From DATCTV01 sp964400685 (lineage in GTDB: Bacteria; Desulfobacterota; Desulfomonilia; UBA1062): DNA of 46,039 nt. Shown here piece by piece: positions 1-7,559 of the stretch (positions are counted from its first letter, which is position 1; every line of letters starts with the position of its first letter). Both the position numbers and the translations under genes were made by a program. A model generated the notes under the pieces. The model had not been told where the DNA came from, did not search any database, and saw only the letters and a list, made by a program, of their open reading frames with translations. The DNA is taken from the NCBI GenBank assembly GCA_964400685.1, contig CAYNVT010000018.1, forward strand, positions 1 to 46,039, in the 5' to 3' direction.

Positions 1-39
1 GAAGGGAACATATCACTTACATTCATATTCCGATGTCCA

Positions 40-1602
40 TCACGGCACCGGCACCTGACCGGTATGACCTTTCACTCTCACAGGTATCTTTCCGGGCATC
101 TGGTATCCTATGTTGCCTTTGCTGTCGGCATAAACCACGCTCTGAGACGGCGTGTCCCAGTACTTGAGCGCCTCACGGAATTCGTTCCAGTTACCGGCCT
201 TGTCGAGCCTGATGATGGCGAGTGCTATGGTGCCGGGCATTAACCCTGTCCAGTGAAGCGCCAGAGGGTCTTTGACGTTGAAACCGGAAGTCTGGCCGGT
301 CTTCTCGTCGTACTTGTTGTCGTTGATGATCGGGCCTAAATGCGTTCTCCTCACATTTATCACGACAGGCGGCTTGCCGTTTCCCGCCAGGATAGTTTCT
401 TCGATAACTTTCATGTCCCGCCATTTGCCTTCCCATTCATACTGCATAGGGTTGGCCGGGTTCACCTTTATCTGATAGAGGTCGTTCACGTCAGGGTATA
501 CGTTTGTGGTGCCCCACGATATGTCATTGTTGTGGCCTACAACAACCCCGGGGCTCGATGCAAATGCGAAGCCTGCCACGTCGAAGGGTCTCCCCCTGCC
601 GTCATCCGGGCAGTGAAGCGCTATCTCGTACCATATGGAGGGCTGCTGTATGCCCAGGTGAGGGTCATTCGCAAGCAGAGGCATGCCGGTCTTCGTGATG
701 TCTCCTGCAGCCACCCACGAATTGCTGCCAGTACCTTCTGTCTGTCCCATCAGTATGGACAGATCCGCCAGCGGGCCGGTGTATTCAGACGCCTGTCCTG
801 CCGGAATCTCATTGGATGAGAGCTTGTTTACCGGACCGGGAGCAGAGGGGTTGACAGCATCCGGAAACATAACCTTTATATCCTCATCGAGAAGTATGGT
901 GGGCTTCTCCTTAAGCGGCCAGGGCGGTACGAGGAACTGTTCAGCCATCTTAGCACCCAGTCGCGCATAGAGCTTTGTTCGCGGCTGCTCCATGTCGCGG
1001 GACAGGCCGAGGTCCCAGGCCATAAGCTTGGAAAAGGCCAGCGAATCCAGCGCCGACCATGGCTCCACCTTGAACTTGACTCCCGTGAGTCCGAGAATTG
1101 TGTAGTTGATAGACAGCTGCCTGGGGGTCCTCCTCGATATATAAGCATTGACGCCTTTGGCAAAGGCGTCAAGAATGGCGCGGTCCGAGGAAGAGTAGCT
1201 TTTGTACTCCTCTTCCACGACCCGGTATATGCCAAGCGAACGCAGGTAGATATCGGCGTTCACCAGAGCGGCCTTCCTGCCTGTGAGCTCCTCGATACGT
1301 CCTCCGCATGTCTTGCGGAAAAACTCCATCTGCCAGAAGCGGTCCTGCGCCTGTACATAACCCTGCGCGAACATTAGGTCGTGCATGTTTTTCGCATATA
1401 TGTGAGGCACCCCCCAGTCATCGCGGATCACTTCAACACTCTCCCTGAGCCCGTCCGCCTTCAGCTCCCCTTCAACCTTCGGGACGGGGCCATTCATAAT
1501 GCTCCTGTAAAAGACGTACCCCCCTGCTGAAATTATGACAACAAGTGCAAGAAGAATGTACAGAACGGTCTTGAGTACCTTGCCGGAATTGTCCTTTGTC
1601 AT
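40..1602 (-). CDS. Penicillin acylase family (Ntn-hydrolase) protein, 3' end degenerate
   Basis: Predicted membrane-anchored amidase of the penicillin/acyl-homoserine-lactone acylase family; the substrate cannot be told. ATG at 1602 is chosen because AAGGAGG lies 7 nt upstream; a longer frame to 1677 has no such site. Residues about 10-32 form one membrane segment. GSNSW at 292-296 holds the expected autocleavage site, with Ser293 as the N-terminal nucleophile of the beta chain. The frame stops at about 520 residues, whereas the family usually has 700-800. Beyond the TGA at 40-42 the same frame to base 1 still encodes family-like sequence (WTSEYECK, stop, YVPF), so the gene is either broken or misread at the sequence edge. 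Family assignment is firm; integrity is doubtful. Confidence 0.85.
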   Translation of the reverse strand: MTKDNSGKVLKTVLYILLALVVIISAGGYVFYRSIMNGPVPKVEGELKADGLRESVEVIRDDWGVPHIYAKNMHDLMFAQGYVQAQDRFWQMEFFRKTCGGRIEELTGRKAALVNADIYLRSLGIYRVVEEEYKSYSSSDRAILDAFAKGVNAYISRRTPRQLSINYTILGLTGVKFKVEPWSALDSLAFSKLMAWDLGLSRDMEQPRTKLYARLGAKMAEQFLVPPWPLKEKPTILLDEDIKVMFPDAVNPSAPGPVNKLSSNEIPAGQASEYTGPLADLSILMGQTEGTGSNSWVAAGDITKTGMPLLANDPHLGIQQPSIWYEIALHCPDDGRGRPFDVAGFAFASSPGVVVGHNNDISWGTTNVYPDVNDLYQIKVNPANPMQYEWEGKWRDMKVIEETILAGNGKPPVVINVRRTHLGPIINDNKYDEKTGQTSGFNVKDPLALHWTGLMPGTIALAIIRLDKAGNWNEFREALKYWDTPSQSVVYADSKGNIGYQMPGKIPVRVKGHTGQVPVP

Positions 1603-1713
1603 ATGCAAACCTCCTTGAGCGGCGCGGCTTAAAGCCTGCCTGATTCGGGGATCAGGTCTAAAAAGGTGCTGGTTCAATAGATGAAAGGTTAAACGCCGCA
1701 GGATAAAAAATGC

Positions 1714-1743
1714 AAGACCTTTTTGTCTGGCCGCAGAGGTCTT
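1714..1743 (-). terminator. Candidate rho-independent terminator of the alpha/beta hydrolase
   Basis: The 7-bp arms AAGACCT/AGGTCTT enclose 16 nt. Read on the minus strand, they are followed two bases later by ATTTTTT. This sits 29 nt past the hydrolase stop and upstream of the acylase gene. The stem is short and the loop long, so confidence is moderate. Confidence 0.4.
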
Positions 1744-1771
1744 CCGGTTACCAATTGCCTTCTCCGGCGCT

Positions 1772-2712
1772 TCATTTAAGCCCGTCTCTGAATTTCAGAT
1801 AATCATCGGCAGCCTTCTCCGGCTGTTCAAGCATTGGCAGATGGCCCACACCCGGCATGATAATGACCTGAGAGTCAGGCATCAGCTTATTCAGAACCCC
1901 GGCAGTGGCCATATTAATGACACGGTCATTATCTCCCCACACGATCAGGGTTGGCGTTTTGAGGCCGGCCACATGTTCCTCGATTGAATCGGTGCTCAAT
2001 TCCTTGAAAATCCGCTTCTCAAGATCATAATTGTTTATCCGCTCCCGCGCCATGACATTGAGCATGGGCCTCGGGATAAAGGGCGGTTCTGACATNNNNN
2101 NNNNNTCACGAATGCAAATATCCGGGCGAAATCATCTTCGCTTTTCGCCATAAGAGGGTTTTCTCCACTCTCGGCAATCACCTTATGAAGTTCGCCGGGA
2201 GGCGCGCTCCATATACCGCCCGGGTCCAGCAGCCAGAGGCTCTGAACTTCATCGTGATAAAGCGCAGCATACATCAGGGAAATATGGCCGCCCATCGAAC
2301 TCCCGCCCAGGTGCACTTTCGTTACGCCAAGGGCCCTGGCCAGATTTCTGATCCTTGCCGCCTGGGCTCCTGCCCTGTAGTCGGCATCAGAGGGATGGCC
2401 TGATTCTCCGAACCCCAGGTTATCAGGGATAATCACTCTGTAGCGAGGTGTCAGAAAGCGGGCCACCCGAACAAAATTATCCTTGTTGGCACCGAAACCG
2501 TGCAGCAGTATTAGCGGTTCGCCCTGCCCGCCTTCCAGATAGACATAATGAAACCCGCCAGGCAGGTCGATTTGCCTGCGAGAAAGCCCGGCTTGTCTCC
2601 GTTCAAGGTCTATGGCTATTGTGGTGGCCGTTTCAGGCATAAAATATACTAATGCGACAGCGGCCAGTATGCAGATAACGATAAGATCCACAACCGCCCT
2701 GATTATACGCAT
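1772..2712 (-). CDS. Alpha/beta hydrolase (lipase/esterase type), interrupted by an N gap
   Basis: One gene, although a run of Ns at 2096-2105 splits it into two frames. Start ATG 2712 has GGAGG 7 nt upstream. Residues 4-24 are an N-terminal membrane segment or uncleaved signal. The hydrolase fold shows the oxyanion-loop motif LLHGFG, nucleophile elbow GGSSMGG (Ser139), the acid in WGDNDRV and the histidine in GVGHLPM, so the full Ser-Asp-His triad is present. The length of about 310 aa suits membrane-linked lipases and esterases of the Moraxella Lip3/LipB kind. Substrate is unknown. It is divergent from the kinase gene at 2871. The flanking frames meet as FAFV/MSEPPF without obvious missing residues, so the Ns probably mark an unresolved join rather than lost sequence. 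Confidence 0.85.
2096..2105. other. Assembly gap (10 N)
   Basis: Ten Ns lie inside the alpha/beta hydrolase gene. The two sides are in different frames across the Ns, so the N count is a placeholder and not the true length. Confidence 0.95.
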
Positions 2713-2745
2713 ATAAACCTCCATTTGCATGATTATGTTCAATAC

Positions 2746-2773
2746 ATTGATATAATAGCATTAACATATCAAT
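2746..2773. promoter_or_regulatory. Candidate operator, inverted repeat in a divergent promoter region
   Basis: Perfect 8-nt arms ATTGATAT (2746-2753) and ATATCAAT (2766-2773) are separated by 12 nt, a centre-to-centre spacing of 20 bp, about two helical turns. The site lies between the divergent hydrolase gene and the kinase-dehydrogenase gene, 42 bp upstream of the latter's -35 box. It could bind a dimeric regulator of either gene; no regulator gene is adjacent. Confidence 0.4.
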
Positions 2774-2814
2774 CTGTTCCACATACAACTTTTAACAATA
2801 TAAACCAAAATGGC

Positions 2815-2843
2815 TTGACATAAAAAAACCAAGATCTCATACT
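2815..2843 (+). promoter_or_regulatory. Sigma70-type promoter of the kinase-dehydrogenase operon
   Basis: TTGACA at 2815-2820 is a perfect -35 box. A 17-nt spacer separates it from CATACT at 2838-2843 (4 of 6 matches to TATAAT). The ATG at 2871 follows, with the Shine-Dalgarno AAGGAG between them. Confidence 0.6.
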
Positions 2844-2870
2844 TCCTCTATTTAAAAGGAGCCTCTTATT

Positions 2871-5537
2871 ATGAATACACAATACCTGATGGCAATCGAT
2901 ATAGGGGGAGGCTCCGGCCGCTGTCTCCTTCTGGACCCCGAAACAGGAACTGTAAAAACATCAAAGCGGAACTGGACCCACCCTTCGGCACCTGGAACCA
3001 GTGACCTCGGCTTCTCTATAGATGCTGCCGATATTCTGAAAAAGCTCGGCGAAGCTTCCCGTGAAGTCATGGGAAAAGCCGGCGTTATCCCGGGCCAGAT
3101 CGCGGGCATCGCTGCAAGCGGCATGCGCAATACGACCGTTGTACTTGATGCCGGTAATGAAATCCTGCTGGCAACCCCCAACAAGGATGCCAGAGCCCTT
3201 GGCGAAGGCATGATGCTGGGCTTTGAACGGGGAAAAGAAGTACACGCCATATCAGGCCACTGGCCTACCCCGCTGTTTCTCGGCACCCGTCTTATCTGGC
3301 TTAAAAATAACGCACCTGATCTTTTCAAGCGCGCAAACGTAGCACTGTCAGTCACCGACTGGATTGCATTCGTCCTGTCCGGAAAACTCGCATCGGAACG
3401 CTCTCAGGCAGGCGAAACACTCCTTTTTAACCTGAAAGAAAGCCAGTGGGCATCTGATCTCATCGATTCCCTTGGGCTTCCCGTCTCTCTCTTCCCTGCG
3501 CCTGTGGATTCCGGCGCACGTCTCGGTTCGCTTACAAAAGAAGGCGCCGATATCCTGGGCCTCGTCCCGGGCATACCTGTTGCTGCTGGCGGCGCAGACA
3601 CCCAGTGTGGCCTTCTCGGAGCAGGAGCTGTGGCAGATGGCGATCTTGCAGTCATAGCAGGCACCACCATGCCGCTGCAGCTGGTTACAGATGATCTGAT
3701 ACTTGATGATTCCGGGAGGCTCTGGAGCGGACAGCATGTCGTTGCGGGAAAATACATTCTGGAAAGCAATGGTCTTATCACCGGCGACATCATCGACTGG
3801 TTCGCACGACTCTTATATCCTGACGCCCCTGACGCCGCTCTCAGCCTCTTCACTGAGGCGGAAGCGTCGCTCCCCGGAGCCGCCGGCATTTATTCTACTT
3901 TCGGCTCGGCATTATTCGACGGCAGGACCGTCGGTCTGCCTGTGGGGAATCTCACTCTTTCCCACATGGTAACAGGAGACCCGGCACGCAGCCGCAGACA
4001 CGTTGCCCGCGCCCTGATTGAAGGCATAACCTTCTCTGTGCGGGCCAACCTGGAACAGATAACAGCCGTCTCAGGCAAAACGATTCCGAAAATTTTGGTT
4101 ACAGGCGGCATGTCCAGAAGCGCTCTGTTCACGCAGATTGCATCTGACGTGACAGGATGCGCTGTCGATGTCCCTCAGTCCGCAGAAGCTTCATCGGTCG
4201 GGGCAGCCGTGCTCGCCGGCGTAGGCTCAGGAATATTTACAGATCCTGCTTCAGGCGCAAAAAAAATATCAAAGTCCCTGAAGGAATTCGTGCCGGATAA
4301 ATCCGGGGAAAAATATCAGAGCCTCTATACGGGCTGGAGGCAGGCATTCGACAAACGTACCGGCGCCGATGCATGCGTAGGTGATCTCCTGACCGCATCC
4401 CTCTTCGAGCCGTCGCCCGCAGCGGGCAGGGCCGCCGATCCGTCATTCAAACCTGATATCTTCATCACTGCATCCCTTGATAAGACCGCCATCGACGAAT
4501 TTGAAATCATAGGCAATGTCTTTTACGAGGGGTGGCGGGAAAAAATGAAGCTGTACGATGGAGGCACGGATCTGGCCAATGCCCTTTCAGGCAAAAAAAT
4601 ATTCGTTACCGAAATGGACGTGGTTGATTTCCCTGCCATCCGCGATGCAAAGGACATCAGGGCAATCGTCACCTGCCGCGGAAACGCGGTCAATGTGGAT
4701 ATCAAGGCGGCGACAGCCTACGGTATTCCCGTGATGAACACGCCCGGACGAAACGCCGATGCCGTAGCCGACCTCACCGTCGCCTTCATGGTCATGCTCG
4801 CCCGCAGGATGCCGGGGTCTTCCGACTTCCTCAAACGCGAAGAAGTGAAGGCAGGCGATATGGCTAAGATGGGGGAGGCATATCTGAAATATCAGGGCAC
4901 AGAGCTCTGGAGAAAGACCGTAGGTCTTGTGGGAATGGGTAATGTCGGCGCAGGTGTCGCAGCCAGACTGTCGCGCTTCGGGGCCAGGGTCGTCTTCTAT
5001 GACCCGATGGTAACCGAAGGGGACGGGGCTCTGCTTTCAGCACAGAAGGTATCCCTCGATGAACTGCTGGCCGTAAGCGATTTCATCAGCATTCACGCCC
5101 CTTCGATCGATGCCACGAAAGGCATGATCAACCGCGAGGCATTCGAGAAAATGAAAACCGGGGCTTTCTTCATCAATACCGCCAGGGCATCCCTTGTGGA
5201 TGATGATGCGCTTTTGTGGGCGCTTACGTCAGGCAAAATAGCGGGCGCAGCCCTGGACGTTTTCTCGGCAGAACCTCCGGGATCGGACGACCCTATAGTC
5301 TCCCACCCCAATGTCATTGCCACCCCTCACCTGGGAGGAAACACCGCCGAGACGGCGGCGCATCAGGGGGCGATCGCAGTCGATCAGATCAGAAAGCTCA
5401 TGGCGGGAGAGAAACCGGATTATATACTTAATCCCGAGGTGCTGGACTCCTTCTCATGGTCGGCCCCGCGCCCTGAGCCGGATGAAAAGAAGCTGGATGG
5501 GCTTTCGAAAAACAAGCGGCCTTCAGTCACGTCATAA
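2871..5537 (+). CDS. Fused LsrK-like FGGY carbohydrate kinase / D-2-hydroxyacid dehydrogenase
   Basis: A cytoplasmic two-enzyme fusion of 888 aa. Residues 1 to about 490 are an FGGY kinase closest in pattern to autoinducer-2 kinase LsrK and xylulokinase: the N-terminal phosphate loop is AIDIGGGSGR and the catalytic-base motif is GGADTQCG (Asp243). Residues about 525-855 are a D-2-hydroxyacid dehydrogenase of the phosphoglycerate-dehydrogenase type, with GMGNVG (688-693) for NAD and the catalytic set Arg772 (TARAS), Glu801 (AEP) and His820 (TPHLGG). Each half has normal length and all key residues, so both are probably active. Kinases and dehydrogenases of these families are normally separate proteins. 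An AAGGAG site precedes the ATG. The class II aldolase gene follows after 54 nt, which suggests phosphorylation, oxidation and cleavage of one substrate. That substrate is unknown; an AI-2-like or short-chain sugar is a guess. Confidence 0.88.
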   Translation: MNTQYLMAIDIGGGSGRCLLLDPETGTVKTSKRNWTHPSAPGTSDLGFSIDAADILKKLGEASREVMGKAGVIPGQIAGIAASGMRNTTVVLDAGNEILLATPNKDARALGEGMMLGFERGKEVHAISGHWPTPLFLGTRLIWLKNNAPDLFKRANVALSVTDWIAFVLSGKLASERSQAGETLLFNLKESQWASDLIDSLGLPVSLFPAPVDSGARLGSLTKEGADILGLVPGIPVAAGGADTQCGLLGAGAVADGDLAVIAGTTMPLQLVTDDLILDDSGRLWSGQHVVAGKYILESNGLITGDIIDWFARLLYPDAPDAALSLFTEAEASLPGAAGIYSTFGSALFDGRTVGLPVGNLTLSHMVTGDPARSRRHVARALIEGITFSVRANLEQITAVSGKTIPKILVTGGMSRSALFTQIASDVTGCAVDVPQSAEASSVGAAVLAGVGSGIFTDPASGAKKISKSLKEFVPDKSGEKYQSLYTGWRQAFDKRTGADACVGDLLTASLFEPSPAAGRAADPSFKPDIFITASLDKTAIDEFEIIGNVFYEGWREKMKLYDGGTDLANALSGKKIFVTEMDVVDFPAIRDAKDIRAIVTCRGNAVNVDIKAATAYGIPVMNTPGRNADAVADLTVAFMVMLARRMPGSSDFLKREEVKAGDMAKMGEAYLKYQGTELWRKTVGLVGMGNVGAGVAARLSRFGARVVFYDPMVTEGDGALLSAQKVSLDELLAVSDFISIHAPSIDATKGMINREAFEKMKTGAFFINTARASLVDDDALLWALTSGKIAGAALDVFSAEPPGSDDPIVSHPNVIATPHLGGNTAETAAHQGAIAVDQIRKLMAGEKPDYILNPEVLDSFSWSAPRPEPDEKKLDGLSKNKRPSVTS

Positions 5538-5591
5538 AGGAATAAAAATATAATTAAAACAAAACCACTTTAAAAGGAGTGAAAACTGTTT

Positions 5592-6278
5592 ATGGGTAAA
5601 TTTGAAAAGTACCAGAATGAAGTGCTCGAGGCCAGTCTCTGGCTGTCCGACAACGGCTATTTCGGTTCGCTCAGGGGAACAGGGGGCAATGTTTCGGTGA
5701 GGATAGACGGAGAGGATCTGATGGCCATCACCCCGTCATCTGTAAAGTATCACGAGATCAGGCCTGAAGATATCTGTGTAGTCGATCTGACCGGGACCGT
5801 AGTTGAAGGGTGCCGTGCGCCCTCGGTCGAAGCAGGAATGCATGCAGCCATCTACCGTGAGAGGCCTGACGTAAACGCAGTCGTCCACACGCATCAGATC
5901 TACGGCAGCATTTTCGCGCTCCTCAACAAGCCCATCCCCGCACTTTTTGATGAGGTTTCATTCATGCTTGGCGCATCGGTGGATGTGGTACCGTATGCCG
6001 TTTCAGGAAGTGCGGACCTGGCCGTGAATGTTGCCGGCAAACTCAGCAATAATGCCAACGCCTATATCATCCAGAACCACGGTATCATTGCCCTGGGTAA
6101 AAATATGGATAAGGCGCTGCTGACTGCAGAACTCCTCGAAAAAGTCTCTCACATATACTATATGGCGCTTTCTTCAGGAATGCCGGTCAACCCCCTACCC
6201 GATCAAATCAGGGAAATGGCACAAAGTCTGAGAGACTATGAGGTGAGCGAGGCCAAGAAAAAGAAGGCTGCGAAATAA
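5592..6278 (+). CDS. Class II aldolase / fuculose-phosphate aldolase family protein
   Basis: A zinc-dependent aldolase of the L-fuculose-1-phosphate/ribulose-5-phosphate-epimerase fold, 228 aa, normal for the family. The phosphate-binding motif GTGGNVS is at 29-35, the likely acid/base is Glu80 (APSVEAG), and the zinc ligands are His99 and His101 (VHTHQ) and His163 (QNHG). It ends with a basic lysine-rich tail. AAGGAG precedes the ATG by 13 nt, a little far. It follows the kinase-dehydrogenase fusion by 54 nt on the same strand, so it probably cleaves the product of that enzyme into a dihydroxyacetone-phosphate-like fragment and an aldehyde. The exact substrate cannot be read from sequence. 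Confidence 0.87.
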   Translation: MGKFEKYQNEVLEASLWLSDNGYFGSLRGTGGNVSVRIDGEDLMAITPSSVKYHEIRPEDICVVDLTGTVVEGCRAPSVEAGMHAAIYRERPDVNAVVHTHQIYGSIFALLNKPIPALFDEVSFMLGASVDVVPYAVSGSADLAVNVAGKLSNNANAYIIQNHGIIALGKNMDKALLTAELLEKVSHIYYMALSSGMPVNPLPDQIREMAQSLRDYEVSEAKKKKAAK

Positions 6279-6286
6279 TATACCCC

Positions 6287-6314
6287 TGAATAATCAGTTT
6301 TTAAAAATTATTCA
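6287..6314 (+). terminator. AT-rich hairpin after the aldolase gene
   Basis: Perfect 8-nt arms TGAATAAT/ATTATTCA enclose 12 nt, starting 8 nt after the aldolase stop. There are few G:C pairs and no clean T-tract, so it may be a weak attenuator. It could separate the aldolase unit from the FrhB-IorAB unit. Confidence 0.3.
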
Positions 6315-6428
6315 GACATCAAACGAAGAGAGCAGCCGTTAAGCGTTTAATGAAAAGCAGAACTTGATGAATCCTTTGCTCAACTGCTTATCAGCTGAAA
6401 TGCTTAACTGCTTCTTCCTGGAGGCATT

Positions 6429-7559
6429 ATGAAAGTTTCTGGCGCAAACGAACTGATTGCCGATGTCCAGTCAAAGGGTCTTTGCATAGGCTGCGGGGCA
6501 TGCGTCGATCTGTGTCCGTATTTCAGGAATCACCGCGGGACAACGGTCAGCCTTTTCCCGTGCATCTCAGCCACAGGCAGGTGTTTCGCTTTCTGCCCGA
6601 AGATAGAGGTTGACCTGGATGAGCTCTCAAAGGCCTGTTTCGGAATTGCCTACACGGCGAAACCTCTCGGCGAATACAGGAAAATTCTCATTGCTAAGGG
6701 ATCGGATAAGGCCGGTAAAGGTGATTTCCAGGCAGGCGGTGTAGTAACAGCCCTTGTTCTCTCTGCGCTCAAATCAAAAAAGGCCGGGGCCGCAATTCTG
6801 ACGGACAATTCAGGTCTGCTTCCCGTGCCAAATGTTGTAAAGACTGCAAAAGGCGTCCTTTCGTGCGCTTCATCCAAATATTCGGCGGCACCGTCTCTTT
6901 CGGCATTCAACCGCGCCGTAAAAGAAGGCCTTGATAACCTTGCGGTTGTGGCTACTCCCTGCCAGTCGCTTTCCCTTGCACAGATGAGGCTCAATCCCAC
7001 CGGGATAGATAATTTCAGCGACCCTACTGCAATCGTTATTGGACTTTTCTGTACATGGGCTCTTGATTATGGCAGGCTGGAGGAGTTTCTGAAAAAGAGT
7101 CTCGATATAAGCACCATCAAAAAATTCGACATCCCGCCCCCTCCTGCCGAGGTCTTCGAGGTATACACTGATATCGGCAAGTTCACCTTCCCTTTATCGG
7201 AAATAAGGGAGCTTGTACCCGTTACCTGCTCCTACTGCCCGGACATGACCTCAGAGTTTGCGGATATCTCGGTCGGCGTGCTCGAAGGCAGGCCGGATAT
7301 GAATACGCTTATAATCAGGACGGAACGAGGTGAACGCCTTTTTGACGATGCAGTGAAAAAGGGCTTTCTCATAACCGCTGAAATGCCTGAGGCAAACCTC
7401 GAACATCTTGAAACAGCAGCGAAAAACAAAAAACAGAGGGCGTTTATAAAGGGCTCATCAGAGGGCAGAATCAACTGCGAAGACAAAGGAACGCGTGCGA
7501 TGATGCGGCTGGGCGCTGATGTCCTTACTGGAATAATTTCAGCCGGAGGTGCCAAATGA
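6429..7559 (+). CDS. FrhB-like iron-sulfur flavoprotein (coenzyme F420 hydrogenase/dehydrogenase beta-subunit family)
   Basis: A 376-aa protein of the FrhB/FpoF/FdhB family, flavin- and Fe-S-containing electron-transfer subunits that link ferredoxin, F420 or other redox proteins. The N-terminal ferredoxin cluster is CIGCGACVDLC (Cys19, 22, 25, 29). More cysteines follow at about 45, 52 and 56, and a late CSYCPD motif is typical of the family's C-terminal domain. GGAGG lies 4 nt before the ATG. Its stop overlaps the iorA start by ATGA, so it is translationally coupled to iorAB and probably passes electrons to or from that enzyme. Its partner cofactor is not known; the organism need not make F420. 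Confidence 0.8.
   Translation: MKVSGANELIADVQSKGLCIGCGACVDLCPYFRNHRGTTVSLFPCISATGRCFAFCPKIEVDLDELSKACFGIAYTAKPLGEYRKILIAKGSDKAGKGDFQAGGVVTALVLSALKSKKAGAAILTDNSGLLPVPNVVKTAKGVLSCASSKYSAAPSLSAFNRAVKEGLDNLAVVATPCQSLSLAQMRLNPTGIDNFSDPTAIVIGLFCTWALDYGRLEEFLKKSLDISTIKKFDIPPPPAEVFEVYTDIGKFTFPLSEIRELVPVTCSYCPDMTSEFADISVGVLEGRPDMNTLIIRTERGERLFDDAVKKGFLITAEMPEANLEHLETAAKNKKQRAFIKGSSEGRINCEDKGTRAMMRLGADVLTGIISAGGAK

Noticed and set aside
1..60. TGA recoded as glycine, as in some candidate phyla
   Set aside because: TGA ends many intact genes here, including ATGA overlaps of the FrhB-like gene, iorA and vapC, so a genome-wide recoding is excluded.
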